A stretch of 64,000 nucleotides of DNA from Peptacetobacter sp900550335 (GCF_047528295.1 NZ_CP180001.1:1860001-1924000); one strand, 5' to 3'. Counted from the first letter of the stretch, positions 50,092 to 58,917 are shown. Numbers and translations: made by a program. The notes: generated by a model from the sequence alone, not told the origin.

Positions 50092-50109
50092 GGCGGTTTA
50101 TTTTCCGCC
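50092..50109. other. GGCGG/CCGCC hairpin upstream of integrase
   Basis: GGCGG-TTTATTTT-CCGCC lies in the 250-base gap between the DUF6338-like gene and int. TTCCGCC, or its reverse GGCGGAA, recurs three times around the end of int, which may be arm-type recombinase binding. The rest of the gap is AT-rich with no gene. Confidence 0.4.
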
Positions 50110-50256
50110 TTTTCTTAGACCTTTACAAGAACATACGTTTGCATTACTAACCTTATTGACATTAAGCTTTCAACAAGATTGACAACAAGGTTAATAATAC
50201 AAATGTTGAAATTTACACATTTTGTATTAATTTTTAATATAAAGGAAGGTGAGAAA

Positions 50257-51411
50257 ATGGGAAGTGTTAGAAAAAAGGGTAATAGTTGGTACTACACAAT
50301 CGAAATGGCTCCTGTCGATGGGAAGCGTAAAAGAGTTGAAAGAGTAGCAAAAGGGGCTAAAACTAAAAAAGAAGCTATGAAAATAATGCTAGAAGTAGAA
50401 AATGAATTAAAATATGGAATCAATACTCTAGATAAAAGTAAAATGTCATACGGAGATTTTTTAAAATATTGGATGGATAATTATGTCAGAAAAAATCTAG
50501 CTAAAAATTCTATTGATTCGTATGAGTATCATCTTAAAAGAATTATTCCAGCTCTTGGCTACTACGAACTAAGACAACTTACTCCTATGATTTTACAAGA
50601 TTTTCTTGATAAATCTTTAGAGTTTCTTAGCGTGAATACAGTCGACGTTTATAAAGCCGTACTTTCAGGATCTCTTAAGTATGCAGTCCATCCATGTGGG
50701 TTTATAAAATCTAATCCTGCTGGATATGTAAAAGTAAAAAAAAGAAAGGATGATGTAGACGTGAAAAATAAAAATACAGATTTTATTTCATTAGAAAAAT
50801 TTGAAAAAATATTAGAAGTTTTTGAAAAAGACTTTACTGTGCAAGTATTCCTAAAAATAGCATATAATACAGGAATGCGTCGTGGAGAATTATTAGGACT
50901 ACAATGGAGCAATATTGATTTAGATAATAATGTAATACATGTAGTTAATAATGCTATTAAAGTTTCAGCTCCAGAAGGATATTTAAAATTATCTAATCCT
51001 AAAAATACAGCTAGCATTAGAGATATATCTATATTAGATTCTGATGTTAAGCTTTTAAAAGAATTGAAAAAAAGACAGTTATTAGATAGATTTGCAGTAG
51101 GCAATATATATGATGTGAATGATTTTGTCTTTAAAAAAGAAAATGGAGATTTTTACAACTTTCAAAATATAGCATTCATAGTTAATAAAGTTAAAAAAAA
51201 TATAGATAGTAAATTTCATCTACATCAGCTAAGACACACTCACGCTACTATGCTAGTTGAGTCAGGTGTATCTATGAAAGCTGTGATGATGCGTCTAGGA
51301 CACTCTAGTATTGATACTACATTAAATATTTACACAGCAAATACAAAATCTTTACAAGATGAATCTTCTACAAAATTCGAAGGTTATTTAAATAAAATTT
51401 CCGCCAAATAA
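50257..51411 (+). CDS. int: Prophage integrase, tyrosine recombinase
   Basis: 384 residues from ATG 50257 (after AAGGAAGGTGAG). N-terminal AP2-like arm domain: GSVRKKGNSWYYTIEMAPVD; core-binding domain: YGDFLKYWMDNYVRKNLAKN; catalytic domain: IAYNTGMRRGELLGLQWSNI (Arg), HLHQLRHTHATMLVESG (His-x-x-Arg) and GHSSIDTTLNIYTANT (His and Tyr). Integrates the phage at the att site that begins nine bases downstream of its stop. Confidence 0.95.
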   Translation: MGSVRKKGNSWYYTIEMAPVDGKRKRVERVAKGAKTKKEAMKIMLEVENELKYGINTLDKSKMSYGDFLKYWMDNYVRKNLAKNSIDSYEYHLKRIIPALGYYELRQLTPMILQDFLDKSLEFLSVNTVDVYKAVLSGSLKYAVHPCGFIKSNPAGYVKVKKRKDDVDVKNKNTDFISLEKFEKILEVFEKDFTVQVFLKIAYNTGMRRGELLGLQWSNIDLDNNVIHVVNNAIKVSAPEGYLKLSNPKNTASIRDISILDSDVKLLKELKKRQLLDRFAVGNIYDVNDFVFKKENGDFYNFQNIAFIVNKVKKNIDSKFHLHQLRHTHATMLVESGVSMKAVMMRLGHSSIDTTLNIYTANTKSLQDESSTKFEGYLNKISAK

Positions 51412-51415
51412 ATTT

Positions 51416-51436
51416 TTGGCGGAAAAATGGCGGAAC
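51416..51436. other. Candidate right attachment site (attR)
   Basis: CGGAAAAATGGCGGAA (51420-51435) matches the left candidate except for one base. It sits immediately past the integrase stop, overlapping a hairpin (TTCCGCC and GGCGGAA, 51399-51424). The remainder of the gap to 51734 is AT-rich, with only the terminator below. Confidence 0.6.
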
Positions 51437-51689
51437 TTTCTATTTTATAATCAAATTTAATGTCTAATATCCATTGAAATTTCAATATTTATTTGAGTTG
51501 ATATGGATAGTAACAACTTAATTATATCTTAACTTTCCTTAAATTTTATTTTTAAAAAATTTTTAAAAAATAACTAGTCTGTCACATTAGAGTTAGTTGA
51601 TACTACAACCCAGTTTCTACATACAACAGGTGAAGAATGCTTTTAACCTTCTTTAATCTTTTTTATTTTTCTACTTTTATATAACTTCA

Positions 51690-51735
51690 AAATAAAAAAA
51701 GCTACCAAGAAATTTCTCAGCAGCTTTTATTTTAT
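51690..51735. terminator. Hairpin downstream of the small membrane gene
   Basis: AAAAGCT and AGCTTTT arms with GAAATTTC inside form a hairpin with T-runs on both strands. It would end the minus-strand 51735 gene. Confidence 0.65.
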
Positions 51736-51845
51736 TAGAATTTTTTCATTATCATGTTGAATATCATAATTACATTGAATAAAAGTCCAACAGCAATTAC
51801 GAACATTATAATTTTAAGAAGAACTGATTTTATACCCTCTTTCAT
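51735..51845 (-). CDS. Small membrane peptide, 36 residues
   Basis: Sequence MKEGIKSVLLKIIMFVIAVG, then LLFNVIMIFNMIMKKF. One membrane helix with a charged start. GGAGGG lies seven bases before the ATG, and a terminator follows the stop. Similar in style to the 38-residue peptide at 11276, though not in sequence. Function unknown. Confidence 0.6.
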   Translation of the reverse strand: MKEGIKSVLLKIIMFVIAVGLLFNVIMIFNMIMKKF

Positions 51846-51912
51846 GATTTTCCCTCCATAACATTTACTCTACTAAACGTTATCACGTTATTAAGATGAA
51901 ATCAAGTATTTT

Positions 51913-52473
51913 TTATTTTTCTTCTAATTCTAGTCTCATTTTTTCCATTTCATAACATTCGTATTTTCTCCAAGCGTATGAATCTGGGTCAATTCCATGT
52001 TCTAATCCAAGTCTAACCTGTTCCATCTGGTTAGCAAAAAGCTTTCTTTCTGTGTATGGAGAGATATCTACTCCATTTTCAAGACCTTTTCTAATCTGCT
52101 CCATAACAGAAGTGTATATGTTAGATTTTGCATATTTGCTTACATCTACTCCACTTTCAAGTCCCATTCTAATCTGCTCCATCTGGCTCCAGATAAATTT
52201 ATCTGTTGCATAAACAGAAACATCGTACCCAGCTTCAAGACCTCTTCTGATTTCATACATCTGGTTAGAATCTAATCTATGATCTATATAGAAAGAAATA
52301 TCTAATCCTTCTTTTAACCCCATTCTTATCTCATACATCTGTTCAAATTTATATTCTGGCTTAGCATAAACATCTACATCGATGCCTTCTTTTAAGCCTA
52401 AATCTATCTGATACAGCTGATCTCCATTAAACACATCTAAATGATAGTAGTCTACTATTGTTTTTAATCCCAT
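51913..52473 (-). CDS. 26-residue tandem-repeat protein
   Basis: 186 residues from ATG 52473 (after GAGGTGCATTTT). Nearly all of it consists of about six copies of a 26-residue repeat, for example QMYEIRMGLKEGLDISFYI, QMEQIRMGLESGVDVSKYA and QMEQVRLGLEHGIDPDSYA. The core is Q-M-x-x-I-R-x-G-L-x-x-G-x-D-V-S-x-Y-A. The repeats should stack as helix pairs, a scaffold suited to protein binding. Similar repeats are seen in gut Firmicutes, without known function. Confidence 0.75.
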   Translation of the reverse strand: MGLKTIVDYYHLDVFNGDQLYQIDLGLKEGIDVDVYAKPEYKFEQMYEIRMGLKEGLDISFYIDHRLDSNQMYEIRRGLEAGYDVSVYATDKFIWSQMEQIRMGLESGVDVSKYAKSNIYTSVMEQIRKGLENGVDISPYTERKLFANQMEQVRLGLEHGIDPDSYAWRKYECYEMEKMRLELEEK

Positions 52474-52698
52474 AAAATGCACCTCATTACACTAAATTGT
52501 ACTTCAAATTCTTAATTTTTATATTTATAGTATATCATAATCTCAAATGATTTTATAAATCTTTTATTTTTATGATTTAATAAAGTTTTGTTTTTATAAT
52601 AATTTTCTGAAAATTTCTACAATCTGTTGAAAAAACTTTTTAACAACACTATAATAATAATTACAAATATAAAATAATTTTTGAAAGGTCGTGATTTT

Positions 52699-53151
52699 AT
52701 GCGTAAAAATGATTCTAATGTGCTTCCTGATACTATTAGCGATAAAATCAGAAAATCAGTATCATCAAGAAATTACGAGCTTGCAGACTACCAATATCAA
52801 AGAATCATGGAAAGCATTTACGATTTTGAACAATATTTAGACAAAGATAAAGAGGTTGCTCTATATCTTACTAATTTCGGTGAAAGCGTCCTTATGCACA
52901 TAACTGATATTGGATACAGCAATCCTTCACTTATCCACTACTTCGGATACGTAAATGGAAACTATGCTGAACTAATTCAACACGTTTCTCAAATCAATTT
53001 CTTAATCACATCAGCTCCAAAATTGGACGATGAAAAACCAGCAAGAAGAATTGGATTTAAGAACAATGTAGCAGAAGAATTTGTAGAACCTTCAAAAGAA
53101 GATTTAGAAGACTACGAAGCGCTGATGAAAGAAAGCAGAACAAACTTCTAA
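52699..53151 (+). CDS. Hypothetical protein, 150 residues (possibly DUF6173)
   Basis: ATG 52699 follows GAAAGGTCGTGATTTT. Helical N-terminal half (MESIYDFEQYLDKDKEVALY), then VLMHITDIGYSNPSLIHYFG and VNGNYAELIQHVSQINFLIT; the C-terminus is acidic. It resembles small DUF6173-type proteins, but that is from memory and unsure. No membrane helix. Followed by a strong terminator. Confidence 0.65.
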   Translation: MRKNDSNVLPDTISDKIRKSVSSRNYELADYQYQRIMESIYDFEQYLDKDKEVALYLTNFGESVLMHITDIGYSNPSLIHYFGYVNGNYAELIQHVSQINFLITSAPKLDDEKPARRIGFKNNVAEEFVEPSKEDLEDYEALMKESRTNF

Positions 53152-53185
53152 AATAAATTAATACTCTTAGAAAACTTAACACGAT

Positions 53186-53220
53186 TAAAAGAAGGCTGTT
53201 GCAACTGCAACAGCCTTCTT
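53186..53220. terminator. Perfect bidirectional terminator
   Basis: AAGAAGGCTGTTGCA and TGCAACAGCCTTCTT form a 15-bp stem with almost no loop and T-rich flanks. It ends the plus-strand gene at 52699 and lies 50 bases past the minus-strand restriction gene. Confidence 0.9.
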
Positions 53221-53274
53221 TATGCTAAAAACTTCATAAAAATTTATATTTTGTTCATTAATTTTGTTTATACT

Positions 53275-54009
53275 TTATCTACTAGAAAAACCTGAATATG
53301 TTTTAAAACCTAACATATATATAGACATCAATATTCCAGCTTCTTTTGATGTAATTTCCTTATTTTTTATCATATCTGTTAATTCCTCCATGACTGTATC
53401 ATGTGGTATGATACTTTCATCAAATTCCTTAACTACATCTTCAATCACTTTAGGTAATACCATACACATATCATAAAACGCATTTTCTCTGCCAGTAACC
53501 AAAGAGTAAAATTGATCTATGCTTACACGTCTTATTAACTTATGACCGACCTTTTTCTTATCTACTGTTACATCCCATTTTATATTTTGTGATTTCTGAG
53601 CTATAACTTCTACTAAAAAACATGCACAATCATCATCATTTAATAACTGATTTTGCATTTTTATAAAAGTTTTTCCTGAAGATGCAGAATTCATAGTATT
53701 GTGCTTATTCTTCATCTCAACATAAACTCTATGTACTACGCTTCCATCAGGTAAGTTTATTCCAGCTGGATCTTCATATATAATATCCCATCCATTTTCT
53801 TCTCCATTTTCTGGAACTCTACATTTATTTATATACTTAAATATTCTTTGGTGGAAATACCCGATATCATTATTATTGGATTTATCTCTTTGCCTAAATA
53901 TTTCATTACTTATAATCTCATCCCAACTAGAGTTATATACCATTTTATCAAAAATCATTTTTATTGGATCTATTAATAATTTCCATAATCTATCATAACT
54001 TACTGCCAT
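53275..54009 (-). CDS. Eco47II-like type II restriction endonuclease
   Basis: 244 residues of the RE_Eco47II type (PF09553-like). Features: LLIDPIKMIFDKMVYNSSWD at the N-terminus, DIGYFHQRIFKYINK, NGWDIIYEDPAGINLPDG, VYVEMKNKHNTMNSASSGKT (E-x-K active site with N-K-H-N-T) and QMQNQLL-like IKMQNQLLNDDDCACFLVEV. Related enzymes cut GGNCC. No methyltransferase gene is on either side; the window itself contains GGNCC sites on the chromosome. Likely intact, since the motif and length fit. Confidence 0.82.
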   Translation of the reverse strand: MAVSYDRLWKLLIDPIKMIFDKMVYNSSWDEIISNEIFRQRDKSNNNDIGYFHQRIFKYINKCRVPENGEENGWDIIYEDPAGINLPDGSVVHRVYVEMKNKHNTMNSASSGKTFIKMQNQLLNDDDCACFLVEVIAQKSQNIKWDVTVDKKKVGHKLIRRVSIDQFYSLVTGRENAFYDMCMVLPKVIEDVVKEFDESIIPHDTVMEELTDMIKNKEITSKEAGILMSIYMLGFKTYSGFSSR

Positions 54010-54256
54010 CAGTATTCCTTCCTTATAAATGACACAAAAATGGTTTATTAAATAATACTATATAATAACATTTTTTTCAACTTTTCTCACGAAATCATTA
54101 GATTATCTTTATATCATTTCAACTTATTTCTTTATTGTAATATTATATTATTCTACTTATATTATTTGCCTTTATCTTAAACTTATTCATTTTAATTGTA
54201 ATAAATAATAAAAAAGCGTAATATAAATTTTTTAGGAAATAACCTTTTGGGTATGG

Positions 54257-54262
54257 TATAAT
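54257..54262 (+). promoter_or_regulatory. Extended -10 upstream of hairpin element A
   Basis: TGGTATAAT on the plus strand (TATAAT at 54257-54262) would start RNA near 54268, 20 bases before the left arm of element A. No clear -35 box. Confidence 0.4.
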
Positions 54263-54290
54263 AACAAACTTACCTCAGCAACTCAGTTTG

Positions 54291-54403
54291 AAGCTAAGTA
54301 AAAAATAGGACAAGATTTATAACTGCCATCCAGCGACAATGCAACTTGATTGCCTGGAGCGGATGGTAGTTATAATCTTGTCCTTTTATTTTACCTAGCT
54401 TTT
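54291..54403. ncRNA. Structured intergenic element A
   Basis: Arms 54291-54331 and 54361-54403 pair over about 40 bases with a few mismatches. The apex reads CGACAAT (54334), then GCAA-CTTGA-TTGC (a 4-bp hairpin) and CTGGAG. The same apex, with one compensated base pair, occurs in element B at 59968; element C has a related loop. Both flanks have T-runs, so it may also be a terminator for the gene at 54402. RNA nature is inferred. Confidence 0.5.
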
Positions 54404-55067
54404 AGTTTTCATTTACTCTTTTCATAGCATTGTATCCCATAAATACTACCCATACATATGCTAATGTCTTAGGCATCATTAATGCTCCAACTATTGGAAT
54501 AGTTTTAGCAAATAATACAACTGGAATATAGAATCCAAAGCTTAGTGTAACTGCAAGCCACATATTTTTAAAGCTTATATCGTTGAATTCTCTTGCTTTC
54601 TTAAAGAATATAACTATTATTACTAATCCCATTATTGCAAATGGTATGTTTCTGTATATTCCCCAAATTTCTGGTGCATTTGGAGATAACCAATCATTCT
54701 GCGGGAATAGACAAAGTATTATTCTTATCGCTGCTAATGCATAAACTGCGAATTTAAGATTTTTATCGTCTTTTACTTCATATCTCATTTCCCATATATG
54801 GAATAATATTACATAGAAAATAGTCATTGTGATTGATGCAACTGCTTCACCAAATCCTAAAGCAGCAGGATTATTGTTTATACCTACTGTCCACATAGAA
54901 TATACTCTTGGAACTAGGTGGAATGCATCTCCACATCCAAGAACTATAGCCATTATACCAAATAATCTATACTGGCTACCTTTTTCTGTTGCTTTGATCA
55001 TCTTTATACCTACTGTAATAACTGTTACTAAGTAGCAGATGTCAAAAATACTTTCAAATATTTTCAT
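54402..55067 (-). CDS. Polytopic membrane protein, 221 residues
   Basis: About seven hydrophobic helices, starting MKIFESIFDICYLVTVITVG; a conserved-looking GCGDAFHLVPRVYSMW follows, then IMGLVIIVIFFKKAREFNDI and ending YVWVVFMGYNAMKRVNEN. ATG 55067 was chosen because GAGGTGATAAAT precedes it. No soluble domain. Family not recognised; it might be a small sensor or transporter-like protein. It is alone on its transcript, between ispH and element A. Confidence 0.75.
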   Translation of the reverse strand: MKIFESIFDICYLVTVITVGIKMIKATEKGSQYRLFGIMAIVLGCGDAFHLVPRVYSMWTVGINNNPAALGFGEAVASITMTIFYVILFHIWEMRYEVKDDKNLKFAVYALAAIRIILCLFPQNDWLSPNAPEIWGIYRNIPFAIMGLVIIVIFFKKAREFNDISFKNMWLAVTLSFGFYIPVVLFAKTIPIVGALMMPKTLAYVWVVFMGYNAMKRVNEN

Positions 55068-55205
55068 ATTTATCACCTCTGTATTTTTTATATGTTATAT
55101 TTTAACATATATTATTTTATTATCAAACATTTTTTATAAATAATATTTTATACTAAAAATATTTATCCAAAGAAAATGTTTTTTTACAATAAATATACAC
55201 AATAA

Positions 55206-55262
55206 AAAAGAATAAAAAAATATCCCCTTATACTCTTTCCCAAGAATATAAGAGGATACTAA
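55206..55262 (-). terminator. Terminator downstream of ispH
   Basis: On the minus strand ATCCTCTTATAtTC and GAgTATAAGGGGAT pair and are followed by a T-run, directly after the ispH stop. The gap to 55067 is AT-rich and otherwise empty. Confidence 0.8.
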
Positions 55263-55269
55263 AAAACTT

Positions 55270-56112
55270 TTATAAACTTTTTAAAAATTCTATTATATCA
55301 TCTATTATCCAGTCAGGAGTAGATGCTCCAGCTGTTATTCCGACATTTTCGTATTTTTTTATCTCTTCCACATCTAAATCATCTCTAGTTTCAATTGCAA
55401 AAGTAGGACATACCTCTTTACATATTCCAACTAATTTCTGAGTGTTAGAGCTGTGTTTTCCACCGATTACAATCATGCAGTCCATTTCTGATGCAAGCTC
55501 TCTAGCAGCTTCCTGTCTAGCTTTAGTAGAAGAACATATAGTATTATTAAACTCTATATCATCAGCTTTAGTTTTTAATATCTCTACTATTTTTCTATAA
55601 ACTTCAAGATTCATAGTTGTCTGAGCAACTGCACAGTAGCTTTTATCATTATTTAACTCTAGTACTTCTGCCTCTTCAATTGTTTTTATAGTTATAGCTG
55701 TATTTTTGCACCAACCATTTATCCCAATTACCTCAGGATGATTTTTATCACCTATTAATATTATTTTCTTTCCAGTGTCGTAATTTTCTTTAACTATGTC
55801 ATGTATTTTTTTAACAAATGGGCATGTTGTATCAACAACATCTAATCCCTTTTCCTCTGTTCTATCGTATATAGACTTAGATACCCCATGAGATCTTATT
55901 ATCATTTTAACATCACTTGGTATTTCTTCTATATCGTCTACTGTTATTAGTCCTCTTTCCTCGTATTTTTCAACCGCCTGTTTATTATGTATAAGTGGAC
56001 CTAATGCGTATGTCTGTTTATCATGTTCGTCGCATAATTCTCTCCATGCAAGTCCCATAGCTCTTTTAACACCAAAACAAAATCCTGCTTTTTCTGATAT
56101 CTTTATATTCAT
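55270..56112 (-). CDS. ispH: 4-hydroxy-3-methylbut-2-enyl diphosphate reductase
   Basis: Last step of the MEP isoprenoid pathway; iron-sulfur enzyme. 280 residues. Conserved Cys in AGFCFGVKRAM, VVDTTCPFVKKIH and NNTICSSTKARQEAA; also IIRSHGV, LIGDKNHPEVIG and TAGASTPDWIIDDIIEF. No S1 domain is fused, unlike some clostridial IspH. ATG 56112 follows GGAGGAAATT. Third gene in the cmk-plsC-ispH group. Confidence 0.95.
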   Translation of the reverse strand: MNIKISEKAGFCFGVKRAMGLAWRELCDEHDKQTYALGPLIHNKQAVEKYEERGLITVDDIEEIPSDVKMIIRSHGVSKSIYDRTEEKGLDVVDTTCPFVKKIHDIVKENYDTGKKIILIGDKNHPEVIGINGWCKNTAITIKTIEEAEVLELNNDKSYCAVAQTTMNLEVYRKIVEILKTKADDIEFNNTICSSTKARQEAARELASEMDCMIVIGGKHSSNTQKLVGICKEVCPTFAIETRDDLDVEEIKKYENVGITAGASTPDWIIDDIIEFLKSL

Positions 56113-56131
56113 AATTTCCTCCAATCGATGC

Positions 56132-56764
56132 TTAGGCGTTGTATTCTATTCCTTCAACATCTACTATTCCATCTGCTTGTTCACAGTAATTTTTAATAAT
56201 TACCTGCATAACTTCTTCTGATATTCTTTCGTGGTCTTCATTTGTCAATTTGGCTTTAAAATACTGGCTCATATCTATCGGTTCACCTATATATATCTTA
56301 ACTCTACTAAATAATTTATAAGTAGAAATTACAGATATAGGCACTACATTTGCCTTTCCTTTAGATGCAAAAAGTGATAAACCAGCCTTTGCCTGTCCAA
56401 ATTCTTTTCCTTTTACCCTAGTTCCTTCTGGGAATAATCCTAAAACATAACCATCTTTTATAGCTCTTAAAATCTGTTTAACTGTTGAAATTCCAGTATT
56501 TTCTCTATCTATTGGTATAGTATTTAATTTCTTTAAAATAAAACCTAGTATTTTATGGTCAAATAATTCCTTCTTAGCAACCGCTGCAACCTCTCTTGTA
56601 GTCATTGAAGATGCGACAAATATCGGGTCTAGGTTTGATTTGTGGTTCGCAGCTATTATAACATTTCCTTCAAGAGGCACATTTTCTATACCGATTACCT
56701 CGTATTTGAAGAAAACCTTACAAAATAGACGAAGCACACTCAATGCAAAATCGTAAAACTTCAT
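56132..56764 (-). CDS. plsC: 1-acyl-sn-glycerol-3-phosphate acyltransferase
   Basis: 210 residues. Adds the second acyl chain to make phosphatidate at the membrane. Motifs: NVIIAANHKSNLDPIFVAS (H-x4-D), NTIPIDRENTGIS, LFPEGTRVKG (FPEGTR) and NVVPISVIS. N-terminal hydrophobic part anchors it. Between cmk and ispH with small gaps, a common clostridial arrangement. Confidence 0.93.
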   Translation of the reverse strand: MKFYDFALSVLRLFCKVFFKYEVIGIENVPLEGNVIIAANHKSNLDPIFVASSMTTREVAAVAKKELFDHKILGFILKKLNTIPIDRENTGISTVKQILRAIKDGYVLGLFPEGTRVKGKEFGQAKAGLSLFASKGKANVVPISVISTYKLFSRVKIYIGEPIDMSQYFKAKLTNEDHERISEEVMQVIIKNYCEQADGIVDVEGIEYNA

Positions 56765-56816
56765 TATTTAATTTCTCCATTCTTATTTTTATTTAACTTT
56801 ATAGTAGTCATGGTAA

Positions 56817-57455
56817 CTATTTTATCTTAGACACTACAGCCTCTACAACCTCGTCAATTCCAAGTCCAGTAGTGTCTATCTCTATAGCATCATCTGCTTT
56901 TTTTAGAGGAGCAAATTCTCTATTAGAGTCTATCTCATCTCTTTTTTCTATGTCTTTTATAATTTCTTCTAAAGTTCCTTCAAATCCCTTTTCACAAAGT
57001 TCTTTGTATCTTCTTCTTCCTCTTTCTTCAGGAGTTGCAACTAAGAAGAATTTGTAGTCTGCATTTGGGAATACATAAGAACCGATGTCTCTACCGTCAA
57101 GTATTACATCATTTCTTGTTCCTATTTCTCTCTGAACATCTACCATTAAATATCTAACTTCTTTTATCTTAGCGACATCAGAAACATTTGCACTTACTTC
57201 TCTAGTTCTTATCTCTTCATTTACAACTTTTGAATCAAGATATATATTGTTATCTCTAAAGTCTATATCAGTTCTTTTAGCTATTTCTATCACAGCTTCC
57301 TCATTTTTAACATCAACACATTCAGATAAGCATTTGTATGTTACTGCTCTATACATTGCTCCTGTGTCTATGTAGTTTATGTTTAATTTTTTAGCTATTA
57401 ATTTTGAAATAGTACTTTTTCCAGCTCCTGCTGGCCCATCTACTGCTATTATCAT
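56817..57455 (-). CDS. cmk: Cytidylate kinase
   Basis: 212 residues. Phosphorylates CMP and dCMP. P-loop AVDGPAGAGKSTISKLIAKK, then NYIDTGAMYRAVTYKCL, VANSGS-like region replaced by VSANVSDVAKIKEVRYLM, LDGRDIGSYVFPNADYKFFL and the lid EERGRRRYKELCEKG. ATG 57455 follows GGAAGGG; the upstream TTG lies in that site. Confidence 0.94.
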   Translation of the reverse strand: MIIAVDGPAGAGKSTISKLIAKKLNINYIDTGAMYRAVTYKCLSECVDVKNEEAVIEIAKRTDIDFRDNNIYLDSKVVNEEIRTREVSANVSDVAKIKEVRYLMVDVQREIGTRNDVILDGRDIGSYVFPNADYKFFLVATPEERGRRRYKELCEKGFEGTLEEIIKDIEKRDEIDSNREFAPLKKADDAIEIDTTGLGIDEVVEAVVSKIK

Positions 57456-57487
57456 AATTACCAACCCTTCCAATTAATTTTTATTTT

Positions 57488-58747
57488 TTATAATTCATCT
57501 TTTCCTGCTGCAAATCCTGTTGAGAATGCAATCTGTAGATTATACCCTCCAGTTTCTGCATCTATATCTAAAATCTCCCCTGCAACATGAAGATTTTTTA
57601 TCTTTTTAGACTCCATAGTAGTTGAGTTAATATCCTTGACAGATACTCCACCTGAAGTTACTATCGCTGGCTCAATTCCAAGTGTTGAAGTGCAAGTCAA
57701 CTTCATTTCTTTTATTAAAGATACTAATTTGTTTTCTAGTTTTTTAGGAAGTTCATTGACCTTCATTTCTTCAACTCCTGCCTGTTCTCCAATAGCTTTT
57801 AAGAAATTCTGTGGAAGTATTCCCTTTAAATTTGTTATTACATTTCTATTTGGGAACTCTCTTATCGCTGCAACGATATCTTCTCTTGTGCTATTAGGTA
57901 GGCAGTCTAGAGTGATTTCTATATTTCCGTCTTCTAATGCCTTATTTATATAAGAAGATAAAATTAAAACCGCTGGCCCACTTATTCCAAAGTGAGTGAA
58001 TATCATATCTCCATTCTGTTTTATCTTTTTCTTCTTGATTTTGCAAGATAATTCCACGTCTTTTAGCGAAATTCCCTGCATATTCATTATCCAAGACTCT
58101 TCTATCTTAAGTGGTACAAGTGCAGGAAGTGGCTCAACTATTTTATGACCATATTTTTTTAGGATTTTGTACATATTTCCGTCTGATCCTGTATTTGAAA
58201 AACTTCTTCCTCCTGCTGTAACTATTACCTTGTCGCACTCAATCTTATCTCCATTATCTAAGATAACACCCTTAATCTCGCCAATCTTGTCCTTTTTTGA
58301 TAAAATCTGTTCCTCTGGGAACATATTAACATCTAAATCGGTAACTCTTTTATTGTAGTATATTTTAACATTTCTCTTTAAAAGCTCTTTATTTAAGGAT
58401 TCTATTAAATCCTCTGCCTTGTCGTTTTCTGTATATACCTTAAAATCATTATCTTTTTCTATTTTATATTTTAGTCCAATTCTATCAAAGAACCCTAGTA
58501 GATCCTTATTTGAAAATGCATCAAAACTGCTGTATAAAAATCTCTTATTTGTAACTACCTTATCAAAGAAATCATCTATCTCTCTGGCATTAGTTAAATT
58601 GCATCTTCCTCCACCAGTTAGTTTGATTTTTCTTCCTAATTCGCCGTTTCTCTCAAGAAGTATTACCTCGTTATCCGCATTTTGACTAGCAGACACAGCC
58701 GCCATCATACCAGCTGCTCCACCACCGATTATAACAACCTTTGCCAT
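57488..58747 (-). CDS. HI0933/BaiN-like NAD(P)/FAD-dependent oxidoreductase
   Basis: 419 residues, flavoprotein of the HI0933 family. VVIIGGGAAGMMAAVSASQN (FAD binding), GELGRKIKLTGGGRCNLTNA (family signature), VIVTAGGRSFSNTGSDGNMY and GEILDIDAETGGYNLQIAFS near the end. Substrate unknown; the family includes BaiN, a bile acid-related reductase. Located upstream of cmk, a common position. GGAGATAAAT precedes the ATG. Confidence 0.92.
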   Translation of the reverse strand: MAKVVIIGGGAAGMMAAVSASQNADNEVILLERNGELGRKIKLTGGGRCNLTNAREIDDFFDKVVTNKRFLYSSFDAFSNKDLLGFFDRIGLKYKIEKDNDFKVYTENDKAEDLIESLNKELLKRNVKIYYNKRVTDLDVNMFPEEQILSKKDKIGEIKGVILDNGDKIECDKVIVTAGGRSFSNTGSDGNMYKILKKYGHKIVEPLPALVPLKIEESWIMNMQGISLKDVELSCKIKKKKIKQNGDMIFTHFGISGPAVLILSSYINKALEDGNIEITLDCLPNSTREDIVAAIREFPNRNVITNLKGILPQNFLKAIGEQAGVEEMKVNELPKKLENKLVSLIKEMKLTCTSTLGIEPAIVTSGGVSVKDINSTTMESKKIKNLHVAGEILDIDAETGGYNLQIAFSTGFAAGKDEL

Positions 58748-58829
58748 ATTTATCTCCTTTATCCAACAATCCTCTCTTATAATAAAAAATCCTATACTTA
58801 ATTAAATAATTTAAATTATTTTTACTTAA

Positions 58830-58917
58830 TTATATAAATAGTTTTTTATTTAATTATATAACTAATCTTTTATTTAATTTTATAACTAATCTTTTATTTA
58901 ATTTTATAACTAATCTT
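58830..58917. repeat. AT-rich 24-base tandem repeat
   Basis: About three and a half copies of ACTAATCTTTTATTTAATTT plus four bases (TATA), 24-base period. They lie in the untranslated gap between the histidine phosphatase and the flavoprotein gene. Slippage repeat; no dyad or terminator seen. Confidence 0.8.

Larger units (their letters stand above)
15436..51436. mobile_element. Integrated contractile-tailed (myovirus-type) prophage, about 36 kb
   Basis: The interval holds integrase, immunity, replication, packaging, capsid, contractile tail and lysis genes in standard order, mostly on the minus strand. Near-identical 16-base sequences lie at both ends: CGGAAAAATG, one variable base, then CGGAA. 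Tail genes follow the PBSX xkd order (XkdK, M, N, O, P, Q, R, S, T), as in Clostridioides difficile myoviruses. Nearly all modules look intact; the exception is the sheath gene frameshift. Confidence 0.93.

Noticed and set aside
15436..51436. Diversity-generating retroelement reverse transcriptase
   Set aside because: No ORF with reverse-transcriptase motifs (YxDD) was seen in the prophage or elsewhere in the window.
58830..58917. Tandem repeat as a possible CRISPR or origin
   Set aside because: Simple 24-base AT-rich direct repeat with no unique spacers and no dyad.
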